A model generated the notes under the pieces. It ran no database searches and was not told where the DNA came from. It saw nothing but the letters and a program-made list of their open reading frames with translations. Below, piece by piece: positions 39,101 through 51,100 of a stretch of 64,000 bases of DNA. The translations under genes and the position numbers were made by a program. This stretch comes from Gnetum montanum (taxonomy: Eukaryota > Streptophyta > Gnetopsida > Gnetales > Gnetaceae): contig MNCI01006837.1 of assembly GCA_015680685.1 (NCBI GenBank), positions 672,167 to 736,166 on the forward strand, in the 5' to 3' direction. How positions within the stretch are numbered: position 1 is the first letter of the stretch; each line of letters starts with the position of its first letter.

Positions 39101-42100
39101 GTTCCATATAATTTGGTTTATTTGTTGATGACACCTACCCGTGGTGCAGCAACAAAGGTAGCATATCTACTATGGCCAAGATGATAGATGTAGCCAAGAT
39201 GAGCTTACCTTTCCTTATCAGAAAACACACAGTCCAGTGTCCCACTTGTGACTGGAGATACTGAATCAAATGAGTCCAAATCATCAATCCGCCCCAGGCA
39301 AACATGGGAACCCCTAAATAAGAGTCCTAACCCATACCCTACAAAATTCCAAGTTCCTGACAAACCTAACATTGGATGGGCCCTTCAGTATGAAAGAAGT
39401 AAATGGCCAATTTCCCCCAGCTCAGTTGCAGGCCAACTTCATTTGCCATCCTTTCTAGAGCCCTATTGATGGCCAGGGCTTGTGGTACAGCTGCCCTTGT
39501 CATAAGGATAGTGTCATCAGCATAGTATTCAGTGATGCAAGTGATTCCCTCAATGTTTAGACCTTTGACACCCTCCTCCCTGCAATAAAATTTCATAGTA
39601 TCCATGAGTATGATAAAAAGGTAAGGAGATAGAGGATCCCCCTTACGGAGCCCCCTAGCAAAGGAGGAAAACCCCCAAAGCCTTCCAAACAAGTCAAAGG
39701 AGTAAGCTCCCATAGCTTGGAGGTTGATATAGAGGGCCACAAACTTAGGGTAGAGCCCCTTCATGAGCATGATGTCCCGAAGAGCATTCCATTGTACTGT
39801 ATCATAGGCTTTAGCATATCAAGCTTGAGACACATACCTAGCAACCTAGCACATTGTATAGAGTGCATAGCTTCCTAAAGCAGCAAGATCTGGTCTTGGA
39901 TAAATCTCCCATTAACAAAACCAACTAGATGGAGGTCCACAAGTTCCGGCATCAATGGTTGAAGTCTACGAACAAGAATTTTGGTGAAAATCCAAAGCAA
40001 CATGTTACAAACCCCAATCAATCTGTAGTGGGCTGGTGACATTGGGTTGGGGATCTTCAATAGGATAACAATTCATAAGCAATTAATCTCATGGCAGATT
40101 TTCCCCCATTTTAGCATAAGATTGAAGGCATCGAGGATATTCTTTCCCAGGACATTAGAGAATTTCCGGAAAAATTTGATAGGCCAGCCATCTAGCCTTG
40201 GGGCCTTAGTAGCCTTGAGGGACAACATAGCCTCAAAAACCTCCAACATGGTTATAAGGGCAATCAGGCATTCATTATCTTTGTCTCTAATGACCTTTTG
40301 AATTTGGATGGATACAAGGGAGGAACCTCCCCTAGTCCAAACCCTAGCCCAGTATTTCTAGATCTCTTGGGAAATTTTCTACAAATCATGCAAGCTAGTC
40401 TGTCCTTGAAGAATATGGTGGATCTTTTTGAATATGGTGGATCGTTTTGCCTCAGTTATTAGATTTTGCAACAACAAAGAAGAAACATATTCCTATCTCC
40501 CTCCCAGAGCCACCACACTCTAAATCTCTCTCTCTAGTACTGCTCTTCTTCTCCCATTAGCAACTAGAGTTCCACTAGTAAATTATGCTCTTCCTCCTCC
40601 AAGGCTTCCTCGTTCTCCTGCTTGATCTCAATGTCCAATAGCCTTTGTTGGACGATGACCATAGTAGTCCAAAAAAAGTACTTTTTGTGGTTTGTAGGTT
40701 CTTGATCTCTTTTTTTGAGGTAGAGGAGCCCTTGCTTTAGAAAATCCCAAGGATCTATCTATGCTAGATACTTTTTCTAAATCTCATTACCTAGCTTTCA
40801 CAGCCACCCCTTAGTCAACCATGCCCACTCAAACCGAAAAGGAACCAACACAAGCCTAGCTGATTTATGAACCAAGTAGACAAGGGCACAGTGGTCAAAA
40901 GCCCACCACTCATGGCCATTACAACCTCATGGTTCAAAAGGACCTCAACACTAACCCAAACTCGGTCAATACGCAAGAGGACCCAATCTTTGCCTTTCCG
41001 TCTATTGCTCCAAGTGAACCTGCAACCATGAATATCAAGATCAACAAGATCATATGTCTAAAGCATTTATAAAAACTCATGGCTTCCAAGCGGAGGGTCC
41101 ATCTCATCCCCCCCAGTTTTCTTCCAAGTATATAAACACTGATTGAAGTCCCAAATGAGTAACCATGCCCAATGATTGGGAACCTGGCCAACAATCCTAA
41201 GAAGCTCATGGACACACTCAACCCAACATTAAGGGCCATAAAAATTTATGACCAAGAGTTCCACTGATGGTATGAACACTATGAGACTCCAAACGGACTC
41301 ATCCATGATATCAGAGGACCATGAAAGGGTAGCTACCCCTCCTACCTTGCCTTGGCAATCCACAAAATAAGAAAACCAGCACTACCATCATAGGAGATTG
41401 TAGTTGGTGGTGTGCAGCTTGGTATCTTGGAGGCACACCACTGAGTAGCCTTCATCATGCACTAGATCCTTCAAGGTACTTTTGTAGGGGGCACCTTGGC
41501 CCCTGCAATTCTATGACATAATCTTCATAATCTACTTGTAAACTATTTTTTGCATACCCCTTTAAGAGTCATTTGAGACCCTAGGTCAATATCTAGTTGT
41601 GTTTTCTTGTGTTGCATCTCTTGTTCATATGGTCTCCCTACCCTTCCAAGGTTCCTCAATGACGACAAAGCCATGAGCATCTTCTTTTAAAATCTTTTTA
41701 GCAACTAGATCTAATAGAGGCCAAGTTATCCCACGCACTACCAAAACCCAAGCCCCCAGNNNNNNNNNNNNNNNNNNNNNNNNNNNNNNNNNNNNNNNNN
41801 NNNNNNNNNNNNNNNNNNNNNNNNNNNNNNNNNNNNNNNNNNNNNNNNNNNNNNNNNNNNNNNNNNNNNNNNNNNNNNNNNNNNNNNNNNNNNNNNNNNN
41901 NNNNNNNNNNNNNNNNNNNNNNNNNNNNNNNNNNNNNNNNNNNNNNNNNNNNNNNNNNNNNNNNNNNNNNNNNNNNNNNNNNNNNNNNNNNNNNNNNNNN
42001 NNNNNNNNNNNNNNNNNNNNNNNNNNNNNNNNNNNNNNNNNNNNNNNNNNNNNNNNNNNNNNNNNNNNNNNNNNNNNNNNNNNNNNNNNNNNNNNNNNNN

Positions 42101-45100
42101 NNNNNNNNNNNNNNNNNNNNNNNNNNNNNNNNNNNNNNNNNNNNNNNNNNNNNNNNNNNNNNNNNNNNNNNNNNNNNNNNNNNNNNNNNNNNNNNNNNNN
42201 NNNNNNNNNNNNNNNNNNNNNNNNNNNNNNNNNNNNNNNNNNNNNNNNNNNNNNNNNNNNNNNNNNNNNNNNNNNNNNNNNNNNNNNNNNNNNNNNNNNN
42301 NNNNNNNNNNNNNNNNNNNNNNNNNNNNNNNNNNNNNNNNNNNNNNNNNNNNNNNNNNNNNNNNNNNNNNNNNNNNNNNNNNNNNNNNNNNNNNNNNNNN
42401 NNNNNNNNNNNNNNNNNNNNNNNNNNNNNNNNNNNNNNNNNNNNNNNNNNNNNNNNNNNNNNNNNNNNNTCCGACCCCACAGAACCCCATTCTTATTAGG
42501 GCCCCCAGACGCTATGTCTCCAACCATGCCGTAGTCTTGGTCTTCATCGTGCAGCCTCCATCCATCCTCGCTCCCCACCTCATGTCCTCTACCATCCTCC
42601 TACATTGTGCTCCCTGTGCTCCTATAGCTAAGATGAATTCCATCCCAGTTCTTCTTTCTTGTGCAACATATCTAAGATGAAATCTCACAAAAATTCAGTC
42701 TTATAAAAAACCTAAATGCATATATCTTAACAATTACAAAAGTTGAGAAACCCTAGTCCTAAAGATAAGGACACATCCAAAAGGGGGGCTTTCAAAATGA
42801 GAGTAGGAGTGGGAGTGGGAGTCGGCAACCTATGGGGTGGGCACATTGGCACAGACAGTGGTGGCGAGGACGGAGGGCTTGAGCGAAGAGGATGTGGTAC
42901 AACTAAGGGCCTATGGGATGATGGGCTGCTGAAAAGTTTCTTTCAGTTCGAATGGACAACTCTTTGCATGTTGAGGTCCAACATCTACCACTAGAGGGTG
43001 TCCAGATGGCAGAGCACAACCTCATAGGCCACTCTGTGTCCAGGGGGTTCAGCCCAAGCTAGAATTGCTCACAAGTGGGTTGTGACAACGTGGGGTTTGG
43101 AATCTATGGGAGTTAGATGCCTCTCTGAGGGCCTCCTCCTTTTAGTGTTTCATAGCATCGAGAATCGTGATTGGGTCCTACTAGGTGGGCCGTGGTTTTT
43201 TGGCACCCATGGGCTAGCATTAACATCATGGAGGGCTGGGGCACATCGGGATCCAAATCTGTTCTCAAGGGCACTAGTTTGGATTTGTCTCTCGGGCCTC
43301 CCGTGGGAGGCTTGGACGCTAGAGTTTATCCAATCATTTGCTACTTTCTTTGGGGATTTCATAACGTTGGATATATTCACTTCTTCTCTAGAGCACATGG
43401 GTTTTGCATGGTTTTGTATTTGGAGGTCTTTGGCTCTGAAGGACCTGCTTATGAAGGTTGTCCTGGTGTTCCCTTCAGGGGAGGAATGCATTACTATTGA
43501 ATATGAGAATATGTTGACTGAGGTGGCTAACCCAGCATCCAAAAGTGGTCCCTATCACCTTTGCGGTAAGCCAAGTCATTCCATGGATGTTTGTTGTGCC
43601 AAAAAGAGTGGGGCCATGAAAACAACAAATGAAGATGGATGGATTGAAGTGCAATGAAAGGGGCATTTGGGAGGTGCAACGCCTCCTAGGAAGATGACAG
43701 GGGTTGTGGAACCTTCTCCGAAGAAGGTGATTCTGAGCCCCATCCCCACAACTACGTCAATGGGGCTGGGGCTGGGGGCTACTTCGGTGGCTGGCAACGC
43801 CAAGGAGCCTGCTAGTACAAGCCCAACGGGTGGCTTTGCCATGCCTCCGAAGCTAGCATTGCAGGGGAAGCTATCACAAGGCAAGGAGAGGGCCCCATCA
43901 AGTAGCTGGGCTAATGTTGTTTGTGATGTTGGTTGGGGTGGCGTGGAGCCTAGTCCTAGCAATAGCGAGGGTTTTCGAGTTTCAATGGACCAAACAAAAG
44001 TGGGGCGATTGTCTACCCCACTTGTGCAGAGTCGCCAAACCCAACAAGAGCTTGATTTGAGAATCCAAACAACTTTGAAAGAAGTCTACCACAAACACAC
44101 TACTGGTAGACAATGAAGATTCTAACATGAAATTGCAAGGGACAAGCACCCCCTACAAACGACATGTCCTGAAAGAGTTTGTGCATAGAGATAACTGTGA
44201 CGTGGTGTGTCTTCAAGAGACAAAACTGCAAAGCCAAGAATTTGAATTTTTACATTGGGACGGTTGGCAGGTGCATCAAGTTGCCTATTGATGTAGGGTA
44301 GGTGGTCTAGCCATGTTGTCTAAGATCCCCTTCACCCTTGGAGCATTACAATTTACCTTTCCTCGTTCTGGGTTTTGGATCACTAACTTCTATGGGGAGC
44401 ATGTTTGGGAGAGGTGATTGGGGGAGCTCAACAAACTTGCTGCCCTTGTTACCAACACAGAGCACTAGATTATTGTAGGGGATTTTAACCAACAATTGCA
44501 TGTGTGGGAAAAGACTGAAGGAGATTGCACCCCACCAACTGGAGCCAACCATTTTATGCAATTCATGCACTGGCATGCCATGGTGGACATGGGTATTGAT
44601 AAATGTAGCTTTACATGGAGCAATAGACTGAAAGGTTCCACCAAGGTTAGGTCAAGGATTGATCGAGTGTGGATTGGTGCTGCCATCCTATTGCATAACG
44701 TGTGAGTCACTGGAACTGAACAAAGAACCTCTAATCATAGGTCGTTGATCTGCCAAATTGGAACAGAGTCGCATCCAAAGGTTTCTCATTTCCGTTTTGA
44801 AAGAACATGGCTCACAAAGCCTTGGCTTCGACTACTAGTTGTGGCTATTTGGGAGAGATATTCGACGGATTAGGAACCGCATGAGTTCCTAACTAATGGC
44901 CTTCACACCCTAAAAAAAGACAGATCCACTCATGGAGCAAAGAGGGGAGAAATATACCTTTAGATCCCATCAGGGGATGTTACAACAAAAGCTGATCAAG
45001 ATCCAGGAAAAATAGGAACCCAAAGAGTCATTAATTCAAGAGAAACAAGATCTGTTGCTGGAGTTGTAGCAACTTGACCAAGAAGAAATGGAGTATTGGC

Positions 45101-48100
45101 ACCAATAGTCATGCAACAAGTGGATGAAAGATGGGGATCGACCTATCAGGTTTTTCTTTGCAGCTGTTCAAGCTCATAACCTGGCAAAAGTAATGTCAAG
45201 TTTAGTTAGATAGGGATAGGTACTAGAAGGCACTGAGGATGTTGCGCAAGAGTTTCAATCCTATTGGGGGAACATCTAGAAGTGGAGGAAGACACTTCCT
45301 TTGTCAGTCCAAATTCAGCTAGCAATCACAATGGAGGACAACCAATGTTTGTTATCTCCATTCACTTGGGAAGAGCTAGACCAAGCCTTGGGTGCCATAA
45401 AGCCTAGGCATGTGCCAGAACCTGATGGGTGGCCAATGGAATTCTTCCGGGAATATACGGATATTCTAGGCAGGAATATCTTGGACACCTTCAACAACAT
45501 GCTTAAATGGTGTCAAGTCCATAGGAAAATAAATTACTTCTGCATTGTCCTGATCCCTAAGATTGAAGGACCTTCAAAAGCTTCCCACTACAGACCCATT
45601 GGAGTCTATAACACCCTCCTCAGACTATTCACTAAACTTCTTGTCCAAAGATTGGGGCCCTTGATGCTACGGTTAGTCCATCATAATCAAGCTAGGTTTG
45701 TTTGGGAGAGGCTGCTTCAGGATCATGTCATATTGCTGCAAGGGATACTTCACTCACTACGGGTTGAGCGCTTCCCTAGACTTTGTCTTAAGCTAGACAT
45801 AACGAAAGCTTATGATTGTGTTTGTTGGGAGGCATTACAGGCTATCATGATCGATAAAGGGTTTAGTCGTGGATTTGTTGACCTATGCCTGCAAATTCAA
45901 TCTTCATCTGCTTACTCCATTGATTTTGATGAGGCGCTTTGGGGGTTCTCTTTGCCAAGGCGGGGCCTTAGGCAAGGTGATCCATTATTGTCGTACATGT
46001 TCATTATGGTGATGGACAACATGCAGGATTACTATCATGCTAAAGGGGTTCAAGGCCTAAAAATCAATGGGGTGGATTGTCTAGCAGAGCACTATGCTGA
46101 TGATACAATGCTTTTTACTCAGGTGTCAATGCCGCAAGCGAGAGCCTTGGATCAAGTGTTGTTGCAAATGGCAAGGGAGATTGGGCTTAAGGTGAATAGG
46201 GCTAAATTGGCACTTTACACAGTGCATACCGATTCCAGGGTTTAGGTTCATATCATGCAAACTCTGGGGGTGTTGCTTGGTACTAATGAGGACCGGTATT
46301 TGGGATTTCGCATGTTTGAATGGGGCCCAAAAAAAAACTTGGATCCATGTTCTCAAAAAGGATGAATCTTGTTGGCTACATCGATGTTGTTTGTTGTTGC
46401 CAGATTTACAGCATAAATTGCTCCCCCCCCGCCCCCCCCCCCCCCCTGCGCCCCGCTTCTCAACCATCAAGCTCAGCAACAGAGTGGATCAAATGATTCG
46501 GAGCTTCATTTGGTCATAGGAAAGGGGGGAAGCATATCCATCTTGTGGGGTGGGATACAATCATGCACCTGAGGGTGGCAAGAGGTCTAGAGATTTCAAA
46601 ATTTGGGGACTTGGTGATGGCGGGATAGCAATAGTTGGTCCATTGCATAACACAACCTAACACACAAATAGTTCTGTGGATATGGATTGTATGTCAAAAA
46701 TATTATCAGTGGACTACCAACCCGTAGGATTCGAGGCTTTAGCGTTTGATTTGCCACCATGTCCACCGCATGATGCAACAGAAGTGGCTCAACATTCAAC
46801 CAAAAGACATCATTTTGAGGCAATTCCCTATGGTTCCTAGTTGGCGGCAAGTGTGGATGAGATGCTTACTTGAAAAAATAAAAGCGTTGCTATGGCTCAT
46901 TAATCATGCTACAATCCCAGTCAAGGCAGAGTTAAGGTGGCGTGGTTTGCAAATTGAGGACACTTGTTTGATATGTGAGCAGGCTCCAGAAACTTGGCAA
47001 CACTTGGCATTTGAATGTGCATTGAGTACTACGATGTGGCATAGTTTCAGTATTAAACCATCAATTATTTTAAGTGGAGACTCAACAGTGATAGCTATCC
47101 TCTAGTGCTTGTGGAAGACACGTAACCAACTAGTTTTCAAATAGGTGCAGCTTCCATTGCTAGCATAGGTGGCTACTAGAGGTGCTAGATTGTGGAGAGA
47201 AGTTGTTACCACAATGTATATGACCCCTACATTCAAGCCATCTTGCTGCCATTTTCAGGAAAACAGAGTTTTGGGACCTGGTGCAAAGCCATCTTGCTGC
47301 CATTTTCAGGAAAACAGAGTTTTGGGACCTGGTGCAACAAGTTGGCTGGGTGAGGTTTTTGTCACGTCTGTTGGGGGATCCTCACCTACCAGATGGTGAA
47401 TTCTTCACTAACTGGCAAGGAAATTTCATGATTTTTCAGGAGGTTACCATCAAATTGTCTGAGGAAGCATTGGCTAGGGTTCTGGAGGTGTCGCCGACTA
47501 GTCAAACTGTGGACCCAACGATGCGTGGGCTTCCAAAAGCCCATCATTTCTTTCCAAGGCCGTACCCTAGGACGAGTAGTGGACAACTTCCTAAATCTGC
47601 TTTGCCACTATTGTGGTAGCCAGCAGCTAAGCTTCTTAAAAGGTTCTTCACACAAACGGGTAATGTCTGGAAACTCCAAGGAGTCCATTTTGTGCTCTTG
47701 AAGTGCCTCAAATTGGGCAGCCTATGAATATTCCTGAGTTCTTTCTCGTGTCATTGTGACGAAGAAGGCTTGGGAGACACTCAAGGCTTATCCTAGCCCT
47801 ATGGGGTGTAGCTCACACAGCACCTGAAATGTGGGACATGGAACCAACAAATATGATGACCTATTGCACGATTTATAGGAGATGTCAACGACCGCGTGGT
47901 GTCCAACAGACAAAGGTCCCTAAAGGCTGTATTGCTCTGGCCCTTATGGCAACCAAACACCTTAGGCAAGCCGAGATGTGTTGCAGGACACACAACCGCA
48001 CAAGGATTTGATAGTTGTAAGGGAACAAGCTGAGGTATAGAAAGAGGAGGCTGCTACAGAAGCTAGATCGGATGAGCGATGGGTTTGGGAGGCCAAATGG

Positions 48101-51100
48101 GAGGCTCGGGAGGTCACCTTCTAGCGGGAAATGAACAAGCTCAGAGCACATCACCATGAATAGTTGTGTTCACAAGAAAGAGAGCAAGTGGTGGCGGCAG
48201 TAGAGTTGGAGGAGCGGCTCAAGCGTGAGTTGAAGGAGGAACTAGAGCAAGAGGAGGCACAAAGGCAAGAGGCTGAGAGGGCGGCGAAGGCATTTAAGGA
48301 GTAGGAGCATCAGGAGGAAGAGGTGCAGCAAACACAATTGAAGCAAGCACATGAACAAAATGCCACTTTGTGGCTCAGGGAGGGGAATTGTCCCTACATG
48401 CAACTACATATCAACCGAAAGACAACCTGGCCAAGCTTGAGATGGCATATTAGGGTTTCTTCTGCAAGGATGCACCCTGATGGAAAAGGCTCTAAAGAAG
48501 AATAGGCAAGGAAGGCTAAGGCTTTTAAGAATTTTCAATAAGCAGTTGCCTTTGTTGACTTGCAGGAACTTCATGCACAGCTGGATATGCTGCACTCCCA
48601 AATCTGGCCCTATTGCCATTGTGCTTACCTTCGTCATCATCCCCATAGGTTGGGGAATGAGTGATGTGCCCTAGGACTATTTGGGTCATGGACCCAACCC
48701 CCCTAGATGGGGGGATTTTTTTTTTCTATTTCATCTGTTTTGGTTCCTAGTGGATGGGGAGTCCATTGGTTGTCGTCAACCCTAGGGACATCGGATGGGG
48801 TTAGCTCAAGGGGACATTGGTTAACATTTCGAGTTTAATGTTTGTTAGCTGGATGGCATCTAGGGGTTCTTGGTTTAACCCCATTTTGTTAGGGGGGAGA
48901 GTGCTCCCTCCACTTTTTGTGTTTTGGCTTGCTAGGCAAGGTTAGTCCCTGGGTTGCAAATACTTTCCTCTTTATTTTTTAATATATTCCCAAAAATTTG
49001 CCCAAAAAAAAAACAATTACAAAAGTCAATATTTCTAAGAGGGTTAAAGCGTCCAAAGAAAGATGTTGCCTCATAAATTACCTCAACTCTATCTTATTGC
49101 AATAACATCTATCAATGGACAATCCCTAGGGATTTTGAAATGGGCAAAGGCATGGGGGCAAAGGGCACTGGGTGGGAGCAGGCAAGGGACAGCAAGCTCG
49201 ATGGAGAGGTGGCTAGAGAGGAGGCAATTTCTAGGGGGCCCAATCTAGGAGGGGCAACAATGGAAGGGTCAGGCAGTCCAAATGCAGTTTTGAAGGTAGA
49301 TGTGCCAACAGGAGGAGGGAGGAATGCTGTAGGAGATGAGACGAAGATGCGAGGGGACAGGTCTCTGAGTCTGAGGATTAAGGCGATCTGGGGGATGGGG
49401 CTCCAAACTTTGGAACGTAGTTTGATTAGGAGATTCATTTCCACAAGTGTGTCACCTAAACTAGAGGCAGCAAGAAAATGGGCAATGGCCCAATGGAATT
49501 TTTGTTTGTTGGGCATGCATAATCTGCCTGGGCAACTCTTGTCGTGCATCTTCCTGATGGTCGATGATAGGAACCGAGTTTTGGTTGTGGTTGGTGGCCC
49601 CTAGTTCTTCGAGGCCAAGGGTTTGGCGTTGACAAAGTGGAGGTTGGGGGCCCATCGAGACCCAGAGCTGTTTTCTTGTGGTCTGGGTTTTCGAGATTCC
49701 CTGGGAACTATGGACTCCAAATTTCCTTTGTGTTTTGGCAGGGAGCTTTGGTGAGTTTATATCCTTCGATAAGACCACAACTTCGATGGATCACATGGGC
49801 TATGTGAGATTTTGTGTGTGGTGGTCTTTGGCGCCCAACAATCTGGTCCAAGAAGTTGTCCTAGAGATGCCATTAAGCTAAGAGTGAGATAAAGTTGAAT
49901 ATGAGAATGTTATTGTCATGGAACTATAGGGTACCCCCTTCAAGCACTGTATCCTTCTAGAAACGATGGCTAGGGAGCACTATGAAGTCATGTGCCTACA
50001 AGAGACTAAAGTTCAACAGTAGGAATTTCATTGGTTGCGATGGCCAGGATGGCACTCCCATGGTGTGCCATGGCTGAGGAGGGTCGAAGGCCTAGCCATC
50101 TTGTCCAAATAGCCTTTTGGGGTGGTGGATGAATCTCAATGGAGTATTAGTATACGGTTGCAACAACAAGGTTTGTGGGTTACAAACTTCTATGGGGCAT
50201 AGCAATGGGAGGAACGCCTGCGAGAGCTAGGGCGAATTACGCCCATGATTGCTTATTGGAGGCAGTGGATCTTGGTGGGGGATTTTAACCAATGTCTCCA
50301 TTTGTGAGAAAAGTCTGATGGGGACATGTCAGACCCTCCAAGGGGTAAACAATTTCAGGATTTTCTAACAGCCCATGGGCTGGTGGATATGGAGGTCAAG
50401 GGGTGTCAATTCACATGGTGTAATCAAAGAAAGGGGCAGGACAAGCTCATGACCAGAATTGATCATGTGTGGGTAGTCCTAAACATGCTGATGAATAAAG
50501 GGATGATTGTCGTCAGAAAAGAAAGAGTTGGGTTGAATCATCAACCTCTGGTCTGTATGATTGGACCTCCGAAAGATAGGGAGCCATGACCATTCAAATT
50601 CAAACAGTCATGGATAACGAAGTCATGGTTGAGGTCGTTAGTGGAGGATATTTGGGAAGCCTACCAACCAAGTAGTAATCCTAGAGAGTTTTTGAAACAG
50701 GGATTGAATATGCTCAAACAGCATATTCGTGGGATCAGATCTGAGGACATATTCTCCTTTTGGTACGATCGAGGGATGCTCATGCGATGTCTAAAGTGGA
50801 TCCAAAGGGCCCAAGAGCTAGATCAAGTTCAGGAAGATATCGAGGGGGAGGTGCTGTGAAAGCTCCAAATGCTTGACAAAGAGGATAAAACTTATTGGTG
50901 ATAGAGGGGATGGGTTCGATGGCTGAGGGAGGGAGATAGGAATACATGTTTATTCTTTGCGGTAGCTTGCTCGGCTCGATTGGCTAGGATGCTGCCTTCT
51001 ATTCAAGACGGAGGAAAAGCTATTGAGAGGAAACATGAGGTTGCTCAAGCTCTATTGAGGTACTAGTCGGACATGTGGCAACAGTGGGAGACCAAACCAA

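Larger units (their letters stand above)
36673..42650 (-). mobile_element. J-family LINE, near full length with gap (copy C)
   Basis: On the minus strand, the same orientation as POLK. A T-rich run (36,673-36,712, poly-A with G interruptions on the minus strand) marks its 3' end. Going upstream: 3' UTR, J-like module, coil, zf-RVT, RT, endonuclease, ORF1 remnant, N gap, ORF1 start near 42,578. A candidate imperfect target repeat (AAAAATTTAGGTTC left, AAAAATTCAGTC right at about 42,690) is weak. It belongs to the HLD/ILNAIH subgroup with copies F and G. Confidence 0.88.
42744..49011 (+). mobile_element. J-family LINE, nearly complete, with perfect target duplication (copy D)
   Basis: Flanked by AACAATTACAAAAGT at 42729-42743 and 49012-49026, identical over 15 bp. 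Length about 6.27 kb. Short 5' UTR, ORF1 (42,797-44,116), ORF2 (from 44,113), 3' UTR ending ATTCCCAAAAATTTGCCC plus A-run. It inserted within about 100 bp of the 5' end of copy C, in POLK intron 9 and antisense to POLK. It has the longest intact RT in the window and defines the family layout. Confidence 0.95.

Noticed and set aside
41625-42578. 250-317-codon minus-strand frames
   Set aside because: They cross the 710-base gap; only short ends are real sequence and belong to ORF1 of LINE copy C.
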